Source: Sphingobium sp. EM0848
GTDB lineage: Bacteria; Pseudomonadota; Alphaproteobacteria; Sphingomonadales; Sphingomonadaceae
Length of the DNA: 64,000 nt
NCBI RefSeq assembly: GCF_013375555.1
Contig: NZ_JABXWB010000005.1
Coordinates: 124,001 to 188,000 of the forward strand
Direction of reading: 5' to 3'
The notes under the pieces were generated by a model that made no database searches, was not told the origin of the DNA, and worked only from the letters and a program-made list of their open reading frames with translations. Made by a program: the position numbers and the translations under genes. Below, in pieces: positions 33,177 to 41,404 of this stretch; positions within the stretch are counted from its first letter, which is position 1, and every line of letters starts with the position of its first letter.

Positions 33177-35462
33177 ATGTTTGGGTACAAGACAAGGCGC
33201 AGCCTCTTTCTGCTTTCGACGATGCTGGTCGGCGGTACCCTGCCGCTGGGCGTTGGCGCCGCCCATGCCCAGGAGCCAGTGGCTTCCGGTGCAGCGCTGC
33301 CAGAAATCGTAGTGACGGCCGAACGCCGCAGCGAGAGCAGCCAGAAGGTGCCGCTGGCGATCCAGTCGATCGACGGTGCGGCACTAGCCAAGACCGGCTA
33401 CACTTCGGTAACCGATCTTCAATATACGATGCCGGGCGTGCAATATGACCCGACCCAGGGCGCCGCCTTCCAGATTCGCGGCGTCGGCAGCACCTCCTTT
33501 GACTTTTCCAATGCCAAGTCAGTCAGCGTCGTCGTCGACGATGTGGTGATGGATGGCCAGCGTGCCAACGGCCTGACCGGCCTGGTCGATATCGAGCGCG
33601 TCGATGTGCTGATGGGGCCGCAGGGCACGCTGTTCGGCAAGAATGCGACCTCGGGTGTGATTGCGGTGACCACCGGCAAGCCGAAGATCGGCGACATGTC
33701 GGTTCGTGCCAGCGCCAGTTTTGGCGAGCATGACGAGCGCATCCTGAACGGCACCGTCAACATCCCGCTGGGGCCGATCGCGGCGCTGCGGGTGTCCGGC
33801 TTCGACCAGGCGTTCGACGGTTTCGGCCGCAATGTGACGCTGAACCGGCTGGTCGGATCGCAGCATGAATATGGCGGTCGGGCGAAGCTCTATCTGGAGC
33901 CGTCGGACCGCTTCAACCTGACGCTGTCGGGCGACTATGCCTATCATTGGGACAGCAGTGTGCGCACGCCGGTGTCGGGCCAGCCGGCCAATGTCACAGC
34001 GATCCTCAACTCTCTGGGCGTCTATCCCGGGCCGGAAAGCGCCGACACGGCCGACTCCTCCTTCGGCGAGATCACGACCGAGGAATGGGGTACATCGTTG
34101 CGCGTCAATGCGAAGCTCGGAGCTCTCGACCTGACCTCGATCAGCGCCTATCGCCGCACCCGCTACGACAATGCGACGCCGGCCAACCTGACGCCGACCG
34201 ATCAATATGCCTATATTCCCTTCAACAACGGCTATCTCGATACCGAGAAGGTCAGCCAGGAAGTCCATCTCGCTTCGCCCACCGGCGGCTTTGTCGAATG
34301 GCTGGTCGGCAGCTTCTACAACAACCTGCGCGCGCGTCAGACGCAGTTGCAATGGGCTACGCTCGGCGCGCCGCTCTATGATGCCAATGGCGTGCCGCGG
34401 CCGACACTCTATGCGCTGACCGGTGCGATCGGCGTCGATGCCAACGCCTCGCTGTTCAACGCCCGGAACGAGACGATGGCGGCATTCGGCCAGCTGAAAT
34501 TCAATATCACGCCGCGCCTCAGCCTGACGCTGGGCGGCCGCTACACCCATGACGATAATTCGCAGCGCCTGGGCTTCATCACCGTCGATCCGCTGCCGAT
34601 CGCAGGCTATGTTCCGACATTCATGGGGTCGAGCGCGCCGCCGGCAGTCGATCATGGCCGGGTGAAGGGCGACAATTTCTCCTATCGCATCGCCCCGCAA
34701 TTCCAGCTCAGCGACAATGTCATGCTCTATGCGAGCTATTCGACCGGCTACAAGCCGGCAGGCATCGCCTTTGTCGGCAACAAATATGCGCCCTATAAGG
34801 ATGAGACGGTCAAGGCCTGGGAAGCAGGCATCAAGTCGGAATGGTTCAACCGCCGCCTGCGCGTGAACCTCGACATCTTCCGGTCGGACTTCAAGGATTT
34901 TCAGGCCACCATCCTCACCAAGATCCCGGATGGCGCCGGCGGCCTGCTTCAGGCAATCGTGATCGGCAATGCCGGCGGCCTGCGCACGCAGGGCATGGAA
35001 GGCAATGTCGCGGTCCAGCCAATGCGCGGCCTGACCCTGTCGGGAGCGCTCACCTATACCGACGCCAAGTTCACCGACTATGTCTACAACGCGACCACCG
35101 ACTATACCGGATCGCGCCTGACCAACTCGCCCGAATGGGCCGGGACGGCAGCGGTCGATTATGAAACCGAATTCGGGTCGGGCCTCGGCGTGCGCGCCCA
35201 TGCTGACTATGCCTATCGCAGCGAATATTGGACCGTGGTGGGCCAGCCCGCCTATTCCAACGTGCCCGGCTATGGTCTGGTTAACGGTCGCCTGACGTTC
35301 AGCCTGCCCGGCAAGACGGTCGAGTTCGGCATCTATGCCCGCAACCTGTTCGACACATATTTCTCGACCGGATGGCAGCAATATGGGGCGTTAGGCCTGC
35401 TCCATTACACTTCGCCCAATGCGCGGCGCACGGTTGGCGGCTTCGTCAACGTCAGTTTCTGA
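33177..35462 (+). CDS. TonB-dependent outer-membrane receptor
   Basis: A 761-residue receptor from ATG 33177, which has GGAGCGAGA upstream. A signal peptide ends near GVGAAHAQ. The TonB-box and plug region read LPEIVVTAERRSESSQKVPL and GVQYDPTQGAAFQIRGVGST. The plug continues with VLMGPQGTLFGKNATSGVIA. The C terminus follows the beta-barrel pattern and ends with aromatic RTVGGFVNVSF. The receptor should import a ligand across the outer membrane using TonB energy. It is followed directly by the PI-PLC-like gene (30 bases) and is probably under the double TetR regulator. Confidence 0.95.
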   Translation: MFGYKTRRSLFLLSTMLVGGTLPLGVGAAHAQEPVASGAALPEIVVTAERRSESSQKVPLAIQSIDGAALAKTGYTSVTDLQYTMPGVQYDPTQGAAFQIRGVGSTSFDFSNAKSVSVVVDDVVMDGQRANGLTGLVDIERVDVLMGPQGTLFGKNATSGVIAVTTGKPKIGDMSVRASASFGEHDERILNGTVNIPLGPIAALRVSGFDQAFDGFGRNVTLNRLVGSQHEYGGRAKLYLEPSDRFNLTLSGDYAYHWDSSVRTPVSGQPANVTAILNSLGVYPGPESADTADSSFGEITTEEWGTSLRVNAKLGALDLTSISAYRRTRYDNATPANLTPTDQYAYIPFNNGYLDTEKVSQEVHLASPTGGFVEWLVGSFYNNLRARQTQLQWATLGAPLYDANGVPRPTLYALTGAIGVDANASLFNARNETMAAFGQLKFNITPRLSLTLGGRYTHDDNSQRLGFITVDPLPIAGYVPTFMGSSAPPAVDHGRVKGDNFSYRIAPQFQLSDNVMLYASYSTGYKPAGIAFVGNKYAPYKDETVKAWEAGIKSEWFNRRLRVNLDIFRSDFKDFQATILTKIPDGAGGLLQAIVIGNAGGLRTQGMEGNVAVQPMRGLTLSGALTYTDAKFTDYVYNATTDYTGSRLTNSPEWAGTAAVDYETEFGSGLGVRAHADYAYRSEYWTVVGQPAYSNVPGYGLVNGRLTFSLPGKTVEFGIYARNLFDTYFSTGWQQYGALGLLHYTSPNARRTVGGFVNVSF

Positions 35463-35492
35463 TCTCCCACAAGCCTTCAGGAAAGCAAGATC

Positions 35493-36707
35493 ATGAAGAA
35501 AATTGCTGGCGGTATCGCCGCCACCGCGCTCATCGCGAGCGCGGCCTGGGGAGAAAAGGTGATGGACAATGCAGCGGCCGACGATGCGCTGCCCATCAAC
35601 CAGATCCAGGTGGTGGGCACCCACAACAGCTATGCCATGCCCGCCGACCCACGCGTCATGGCGCTGATGGCGCCGCGTCTGTCCGTGCTGATGGAGAAGA
35701 TGGGGCTGGCGATGACGCCCGCCCAGCGCGCGGCAATGGAGGATGAACATCCCGGCGGCCTGACCGACATGGCCAGGACGCTGGACTATGTGCAGATGCC
35801 GCTGCAGGCGCAGTTGCGCAGCGGCGTGCGCAGCATCGAACTGGACCTGCAGCCTGATCCCAAAGGCGGCGCCTATGCCGATCCGCTGCCCTATCGCCAG
35901 TTGCACGAGCAGGGCGCGAGCGATCTTGCCCCCATCTATCGGGAAGAACTCGGCAAGCCAGGCCTCAAGGTCTTCCACATCGCCGATCTCGATTTTCGCA
36001 GCCAGTGCCCCAGCTTCCGCTCCTGCCTCACCCTGCTGAAACAATGGTCCGACAGCGAGCCGGACCATAGCCCGGTTTTCATCCTGCTGGAGCCCAAACT
36101 GTCGGGGCTGGACCGTGTCATTCCGGGGGCAGCGGTCGTGCCGCCCTTCGACAAGGCCGCCTTCGACGAGGTCGATGAGGACATCCGCAGCATCCTGGGC
36201 CGTGACAAGGTCTTCACGCCCGACGATCTGCGCGGTGACATGCTCACGCTGGAGGCTGCGGCCCTCGCCGGGCGCTGGCCCACGGTCAAGGCAGTGCGCG
36301 GCAAGTTCCTTTTCCTGTTTCTGGTGCCGGGCATGAACCTGCCCGCCTTCGCCCCCTATCTCGACGGCCGCCCGTCGCTGCAGGGGCGCATGGCCTTTGT
36401 TCAGGGCAAGCCCGGCATGGCGCATACCGCCTTCATGCTGTTCGACAATGCGCTGAGCCATGGCACGGAAATCCGGGACGCGGTGAAGAAGGGCTATCTG
36501 GTGCGTGCCCGTGCCGATATCGATACCGTCGATGCCCGCCATGACGACGCGCGCCGCCGTGACGCCGCGCTGGCAAGCGGCGCGCAGATCATCTCCACCG
36601 ATTATCTGAGCGCGCCCAATGTCTATGCCAATGGCTATCATCTGGCGCCCTTCGCTCATGGTTGGCGCTGCAACAGCGTCGTCGCCAAATGCGACATTGG
36701 CAAATGA
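35493..36707 (+). CDS. Secreted PI-PLC-like phosphodiesterase (Ca2+-dependent type)
   Basis: A 404-residue exported protein with signal peptide (KKIAGGIAATALIASAAWG). Catalytic-type motifs are QIQVVGTHNSYAMPADPRVM near the N terminus (His) and RSGVRSIELDLQPD (Glu and Asp). Later segments are LKVFHIADLDFRSQCPSF and VFILLEPKLSGLD. This layout fits the calcium-dependent phosphoinositide-specific phospholipase C group, which cleaves phosphodiester bonds next to inositol. AGGAAAG precedes the ATG. The stop overlaps the start of the GH1 gene (ATGA). The substrate may be a glycosylated or inositol-containing phospholipid; this is inference. Confidence 0.82.
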   Translation: MKKIAGGIAATALIASAAWGEKVMDNAAADDALPINQIQVVGTHNSYAMPADPRVMALMAPRLSVLMEKMGLAMTPAQRAAMEDEHPGGLTDMARTLDYVQMPLQAQLRSGVRSIELDLQPDPKGGAYADPLPYRQLHEQGASDLAPIYREELGKPGLKVFHIADLDFRSQCPSFRSCLTLLKQWSDSEPDHSPVFILLEPKLSGLDRVIPGAAVVPPFDKAAFDEVDEDIRSILGRDKVFTPDDLRGDMLTLEAAALAGRWPTVKAVRGKFLFLFLVPGMNLPAFAPYLDGRPSLQGRMAFVQGKPGMAHTAFMLFDNALSHGTEIRDAVKKGYLVRARADIDTVDARHDDARRRDAALASGAQIISTDYLSAPNVYANGYHLAPFAHGWRCNSVVAKCDIGK

Positions 36708-38023
36708 CGAATGCCGATCTTTCCCGCCGCGCAATGCTGGGCATCTGCGCCGCGGGTGTAGCCGCACCAGCGCTTGCCGCGCCCAAGCCCAAGAGCGGGC
36801 GGGACTTTCCTGAAGGATTCCTCTGGGGATCGGCCACCGCTGCGCATCAGGTGGAGGGCAATAATGTCGCTTCCGACATATGGCTGCTTGAACATGTGAA
36901 GCCGACCCTTTTTTCCGAGCCGTCAGGCGACGCCTGCGACAGCCTCCACCGCTGGGCCCAGGATCTCGACCTTGTAAAGGCGCTGGGCCTCACCGCCTAT
37001 CGCTTCGGCATCGAATGGGCACGGATCGAGCCGGAATCGGGCCAGTTCTCGATCGCCATGCTGGATCATTATGGCCGGATGATCGATGGCTGCCTGGAAC
37101 GGGGTCTCGCGCCGATTATCACCTTCAGTCATTTCAGCGTGCCGCGCTGGTTTGCAGGGCATGGCCATTTCCAGTCGGCGGATGGCGCCGATCTGTTCGC
37201 TCGCTTCTGCGACCGGGCGATGCGGCATCTGGGCGATCGCATCGCCTATGCCGTTACGCTCAACGAACCCAATGTCTCGGCGCTGCTCCGTTTCGCGGCA
37301 CTGCCCCCCGCCTTTATGGGCGGGGTAAAGGCTATGCTGAACGCGGCAGCCAAGGCTTCAGGCATGCCGAGCTTTGCCAGCGCCCTGTTCAGTGAACAGG
37401 ATGTGACGCCGGCTATGGTCGCAGCGCATATCAAGGCCTATCAGGTGATCAAGGCGCTACGGCCCAGCCTGCCGGTCGGGGTCGGGCTGGCGGTCGAGGA
37501 CGACCAGCTTGTCGGCGAAGATGACAGCTATCGGGCGTCCAAGCGCCGCGCGGTCTATGCGCCCTGGTTTGACGTGATCCGCACCCATGGCGATTTCATC
37601 GGCGTGCAGAATTACACCCGCCGCCGTTATGACGGTCATGGCCTTGTCCCGCCGCCCCCCGGTTCACCAATGGCGAGCGACGGCCGCGAAATCTATCCGG
37701 CTTCGCTCGGCAACAGCGTGCGCTATGCCCATCAGGGCACGGGCAAGCCGGTGCTGATTACCGAAAGCGGTATCGCGGCCAGCGACGACACGCTGCGCCA
37801 GGCCTATATCCCGCAATCGCTCACGGGGCTGAAGACGGTGATGGATGATGGCGTGCCGGTGCTCGGCTACACCCACTGGTCGCTGCTCGACAATTTCGAA
37901 TGGGTGTCAGGCTATGGACCGCAGTTCGGCCTGGCGTCGGTCGACCGCAAGAGCTTTGCCCGTCAGCCTAAGCCGAGCGCACTTATATTCAGCGCAATTG
38001 CCCGGAGCGGTGATCTCCCTTAA
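36704..38023 (+). CDS. Tat-exported glycoside hydrolase family 1 enzyme
   Basis: This 439-residue protein begins with a twin-arginine signal (LSRRAMLGICAAGVAAPALA). GH1 motifs follow: FPEGFLWGSATAAHQVEG, WARIEPESG, the acid/base Glu in AVTLNEPNVSALLRF, and the nucleophile Glu in KPVLITESGIAASDDTLRQA, then YTHWSLLDNFEWVSGYGPQF. It should hydrolyse beta-glucosides or related beta-glycosides. The Tat signal implies folding before export, unusual for GH1 enzymes, which are mostly cytoplasmic. Translation is coupled to the PI-PLC-like gene by an ATGA overlap. The predicted start at 36704 fits this overlap. Confidence 0.92.
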   Translation: MTNADLSRRAMLGICAAGVAAPALAAPKPKSGRDFPEGFLWGSATAAHQVEGNNVASDIWLLEHVKPTLFSEPSGDACDSLHRWAQDLDLVKALGLTAYRFGIEWARIEPESGQFSIAMLDHYGRMIDGCLERGLAPIITFSHFSVPRWFAGHGHFQSADGADLFARFCDRAMRHLGDRIAYAVTLNEPNVSALLRFAALPPAFMGGVKAMLNAAAKASGMPSFASALFSEQDVTPAMVAAHIKAYQVIKALRPSLPVGVGLAVEDDQLVGEDDSYRASKRRAVYAPWFDVIRTHGDFIGVQNYTRRRYDGHGLVPPPPGSPMASDGREIYPASLGNSVRYAHQGTGKPVLITESGIAASDDTLRQAYIPQSLTGLKTVMDDGVPVLGYTHWSLLDNFEWVSGYGPQFGLASVDRKSFARQPKPSALIFSAIARSGDLP

Positions 38024-38389
38024 ACGGATTAGGCACTCTTGGGACCTTCGCGATGGTCGGCTTCGGAGCGCCCGAATGCTGTTCGCGGACATCGAGCAGC
38101 CGTCATGCAAGGTCCGCCGCCGCTAACAGACCGGCCGCTCACTGGTCTATGGCGACGGTAGCTATGGCGGCAGGTCTCTGATGCGCAGCATGGCCGGGCT
38201 GGCCACATCTGCGAGCGATTATTTCGGTGCTCCGGCCATGCATGATCCCGATGCTAAGTGACGTTCTGGTCAAACGTGGGGTGAGCATGTTTCTGACAGA
38301 TTATCCGCACGTCCCGACATTTCCGCTGTCTAAAATGTCTGCGGGCAGCTTCTGAACCCTCCTTTCCGGAAGCATTTCAACGTGGCCTT
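38024..38389. other. Non-coding stretch between two loci
   Basis: No intact gene is found in these 366 bases. A 45-codon open stretch at about 38130-38262 reads TGRSLVYGDGSYGGRSLMRS with MAGLATSASDYFGAP and stops; it may be a gene fragment but I cannot name it. The segment at 38040-38072 resembles 16066-16092 (decayed repeat). Confidence 0.4.
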
Positions 38390-39028
38390 TCAGTCCGCAA
38401 TCACTCCACCATATAGAAAGAGTTGAGTGATGGCATGAGCTTCTGCCTGTATCTGCTCCTCGATGGCAGGTGTGCCTCGAAGGACTGTGATTGAGATGAA
38501 GCTGTTGAGCATCGCCATGAGTAAGTCGACGCAGGTTTTGAGAGGAAGCTTTAGTGCCATCCCTTGGGCGATATGACCTTCCAGGAAGTGGGTAAGAGGC
38601 CGCTCAATGTGACTCTCGCTCACTTGCGAGAAGGCTTCGAACACCTCTGGAAAGGCCGTGGCTTCGCGCAAAAATAACCGAAATAGCGCCGCATAATCAG
38701 GTTCTAGCGTCGCCTGCAGAATATTTCCCAGGCGCTGCTGCAGGCCACTTTGGAGAGCGTCGTCAAACAAGCCGGAGTCGGGAATCTGTAACCGCAGGTA
38801 CCGGATATTCAGAACCACCGTGCGAAACAATCCGGCTTTGTCGCCATAACGGCTATAGATCGTCTGCTTGCCCACGCGGGCCTTGCTTGCGATCAGTTCA
38901 ATAGATGCAGCGGCATATCCTAGCTCGGCAAAAACCGACCGCGCTATATCGAGCAAGTGAGCCTGTCTTTCTGCGGCTTCCGCCTTGGTCGGCCTGCCAC
39001 GGCGTGGTGGGTTTGCTGTGGATCTCAT
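38390..39028 (-). CDS. TetR-family transcriptional regulator
   Basis: A 212-residue regulator. The N-terminal helix-turn-helix reads ARSVFAELGYAAASIELIAS with KARVGKQTIYSRYGDKAGLF. ATG 39028 is chosen because GGGAGGAGG lies just upstream. The C-terminal ligand domain is of the AefR/TetR_C_7 sort (TAFPEVFEAFSQVSESHIER). It is divergent from the NTF2-like gene at 39158, and two palindromes occupy the space between, so it probably controls that gene and the cytochrome P450 beyond it. Confidence 0.9.
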   Translation of the reverse strand: MRSTANPPRRGRPTKAEAAERQAHLLDIARSVFAELGYAAASIELIASKARVGKQTIYSRYGDKAGLFRTVVLNIRYLRLQIPDSGLFDDALQSGLQQRLGNILQATLEPDYAALFRLFLREATAFPEVFEAFSQVSESHIERPLTHFLEGHIAQGMALKLPLKTCVDLLMAMLNSFISITVLRGTPAIEEQIQAEAHAITQLFLYGGVIAD

Positions 39029-39082
39029 GCCTCCTCCCCATCGTTCAAAACGCCCCATCCGGCCATCTTAAAAATAAAACTA

Positions 39083-39126
39083 GAACGTCTCGTTCATATA
39101 TTGACCGAATCTTCACTGACGGTCAA
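39083..39126. promoter_or_regulatory. Two palindromes in the divergent tetR/NTF2-like promoter region
   Basis: GAACG (39083-39087) and CGTTC (39091-39095) form a 13-base palindrome with a 3-base centre. TTGACCG (39101-39107) and CGGTCAA (39120-39126) form a second with a 12-base centre. Both lie in the 129-base gap between the TetR start and the divergent NTF2-like start. The first has the size of a TetR operator. The second arm TTGACCG may also act as a -35 element. Confidence 0.5.
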
Positions 39127-39230
39127 ACTGGCGACCGACTGTCGCGAAAGGAAACCGATGAACAACGATGGCCTGCTTGCCCGACTGGAAGCTGTTGAAG
39201 CCCAACTTGCTCTCATTCAGCTCGAAGCTG

Positions 39231-40952
39231 TGGAGCGGCGTGCAAAATTGACCCCCTTAGCGGGGTGATCGGCGTCTAAAATTGGCTCTGACTCATATTT
39301 GATGCAATTGGCAGGTAGGGTTTGGTTGATTTTCCAAGGAGGATCAGCAGCATGCCTCGTCGATTGCGTAATGGAGCGTTGGTGCCAGCGGGCCTGGTGG
39401 TAGAACAGGTCGACAATGCTGGAGCGGTGATGGAAATCGCGGTTCGTTCAGCAAAGCCATATTCTCGGTGCCCAAGCTGCGACGTTAAGGCGGCGGCGGT
39501 GCATAGCCATTATTCCCGGCGGTTGGGTGACCTTCCGCTGGCCGGCCGATCCGTTCGTCTGGTTCTCAATGCGCGGAGATTCCGCTGTCGGACAGCAAAC
39601 TGTGCCAGACGTATTTTCGCCGAGCGCTTCGACACCGAGGTTGTGGAACCTTGGGCGCGCCGAACCAGTAGGCTCGGTTTGCTGGTCTTTCATCTCGGCT
39701 TGGCACTTGGCGGTCGGCCCGGCGCTCGTTTTGCCAATCGGCTGATGGCGCCCGTCAGCAAGGATACGCTGCTGCGGTCGATCCGTCGCCGTGGCCGTCC
39801 TGAACATGCTGCACCCACGGTGGTCGGCATTGATGATTGGGCATGGCGGCGCAATCAGCGTTACGGCACAATTATCTGCGATCTCGAACGGCGTAGGCCG
39901 ATCCGTTTGCTCCCCGATCGCGAGCCTGCCACCGCACGCGGCTGGCTCGTGGGACAACAGCAGATTGAGGTCGTCGCCCGGGACCGCGGAGGTGGATATG
40001 CGTTAGCCGCCGCCCAGGCCCTTCCCCACGCCCAGCAAGTGGCTGATCGTTGGCATCTGATGGAAAATGCCAGCCACGCCTTTCTCGATGCGGTTCGCTG
40101 CTCGATGCGCGAAATCCGTACGGCGATCGGCACGACCATCGTTAATCCGGACCTGCTCACGGCGGCGGAACGCTTGCAATATGAGGGCTATCTTCGCCGA
40201 CAGGAAAACAACGAAATCATTTTGAAGCAGGCAAAATCTGGGCTCGGTATCAAGGAGATCGTTCGCCGGACCGGGCGCAGCCGAGGTTATGTGCGGGCTG
40301 TGTTGCGTGGTCAGCGGACCGATATCTTCCGTACTCGGGAAAACTCCCTTGAAGCCTGGTTGCCTTGGCTCGATGCGGAATGGGCTGGTGGCCAGCGCAA
40401 CGCTGCACAGCTTTGGCGGCAGATGCGACAGCAGGGCTTCGGGGGCTCGCTTCGGGTAGTGACCGAATGGGCAACGCGGAAGCGGCGGGCGGAAAAAGCG
40501 GAGGGATTGCACCGGGTTCCGTCAGCTCGAACCATCGCGCGGCTGATGATGGTAGAGCGCGAAGCTCTTTCGAGAGCTGAAACGATCACCGTCGCGGCGA
40601 TCGAGGAATCCGTCCCCGAACTCGTCGAGGCACGCGACATCACCGACGCCTTCCATGTCATGCTGCGGAAGAAAGCGGCCTCCTCTCTCGATGCCTGGCT
40701 CGAAAGAGCGCGTCAAAGCCTGGTGAACTCCTTCGCCCGCGGCATGACCAAGGACATCGACGCCGTTCGGGCCGCGATCGCCTCGAACTGGTCAAACGGG
40801 CAGACCGAAGGCCAGATCACCAAGCTCAAGCTCGTCAAGCGGCAGATGTACGGCCGAGCCAAGCTTGACCTCCTGGAGGCCAGACTGATCGCGGCTGCGA
40901 CATGATCTCCGTCATCAAAATTGCGTCAGAGCCAACTTTGCGCGCCGGTTGA
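39231..40952 (+). mobile_element. Complete ISL3-family element inserted in an NTF2-like gene
   Basis: About 1722 bp. Ends read TGGAGCGGCGTGCAAAATTG on the left and, inward from the right, TCAACCGGCGCGCAAAGTTG. CAGCTCGAAGCTG is repeated on both sides (39218-39230 and 40953-40965). ISL3 elements normally duplicate 8 bases, so 13 is longer than expected; part of the identity may be chance or the exact ends may be shifted. The element holds one transposase gene and looks intact. Confidence 0.88.
39352..40905 (+). CDS. ISL3-family transposase
   Basis: A 517-residue transposase from ATG 39352, with AAGGAGGATC upstream. Motifs are an N-terminal zinc-ribbon-like CPSCDVKAAAVHSHYSRRLG and FRCRTANCARRIFAER, then catalytic Asp in VVGIDDWAWRRNQRYGTIIC, Asp in AQQVADRWHLMENASHAF, and Glu in WSNGQTEGQITKLKLVKRQM. 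The zinc ribbon plus the long insertion before the last Glu is typical of ISL3. No frameshift is seen. Confidence 0.95.
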   Translation: MPRRLRNGALVPAGLVVEQVDNAGAVMEIAVRSAKPYSRCPSCDVKAAAVHSHYSRRLGDLPLAGRSVRLVLNARRFRCRTANCARRIFAERFDTEVVEPWARRTSRLGLLVFHLGLALGGRPGARFANRLMAPVSKDTLLRSIRRRGRPEHAAPTVVGIDDWAWRRNQRYGTIICDLERRRPIRLLPDREPATARGWLVGQQQIEVVARDRGGGYALAAAQALPHAQQVADRWHLMENASHAFLDAVRCSMREIRTAIGTTIVNPDLLTAAERLQYEGYLRRQENNEIILKQAKSGLGIKEIVRRTGRSRGYVRAVLRGQRTDIFRTRENSLEAWLPWLDAEWAGGQRNAAQLWRQMRQQGFGGSLRVVTEWATRKRRAEKAEGLHRVPSARTIARLMMVEREALSRAETITVAAIEESVPELVEARDITDAFHVMLRKKAASSLDAWLERARQSLVNSFARGMTKDIDAVRAAIASNWSNGQTEGQITKLKLVKRQMYGRAKLDLLEARLIAAAT

Positions 40953-41404
40953 CAGCTCGAAGCTGAATATGCGCGTAGCTGGGACGCAGCCGACAGCGAG
41001 ACATGGGCTGCGCTGTTCACTCCCGATGGCGTATTCGACATGGCGGCTGCAGGCTGGCAGCCAGGCGTGATCTACCGCGGACACACAGATCTTCGGGGTT
41101 TTTGCGAGCAGGTGAGCGCAACTTACCGCGGCCTGCACTTCATGCACCTTCCCAAGATCATTCTCGCTGGAGACAGGGCCCGTGCCCGCATCCATTTCCA
41201 ATGGCTCGGGGTGATCCGTTCCGGGGCGGCCCATTCCGGCCAGCGGACGGCCTCGGGTTACTATGACGTCGATTACCAGCGCTGCGACACGCATGGCTGG
41301 CGCATCGCGCACCGGCTCGAGAAAGCTTGTGCCGGGCGAACCGACGAGAGCTTCGACCTCTACATTGCCCCCGATATCGCCTGATTTTCGACGGAGCATC
41401 CATC

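Larger units (their letters stand above)
39158..41384 (+). pseudogene. NTF2-like (SnoaL) protein gene split by an ISL3 element
   Basis: The 5' part (39158-39230) encodes MNNDGLLARLEAVEAQLALI then QLEA. After the insertion, the frame resumes at 40953 with QLEAEYARSWDAADSETW and runs to 41384, giving LFTPDGVFDMAAAGWQPG, RGHTDLRGFCEQVSATYRGL and HGWRIAHRL. Removing the element and one copy of the flanking 13-base repeat restores one intact frame of about 170 codons. The fold is that of SnoaL-like dehydratase/isomerase or dioxygenase small subunits. It is 20 bases upstream of the P450 gene, so the insertion may also be polar on that gene. Confidence 0.85.

Noticed and set aside
33519..35381. A long minus-strand open frame (about 620 codons) opposite the TonB receptor gene
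   Set aside because: It is arginine- and histidine-rich and matches no domain. It mirrors the codon bias of the receptor gene, which carries clear family motifs.
35391..36767. A minus-strand open frame opposite the PI-PLC-like gene
   Set aside because: It is a shadow of a GC-rich coding strand, without domain signatures or a ribosome site.
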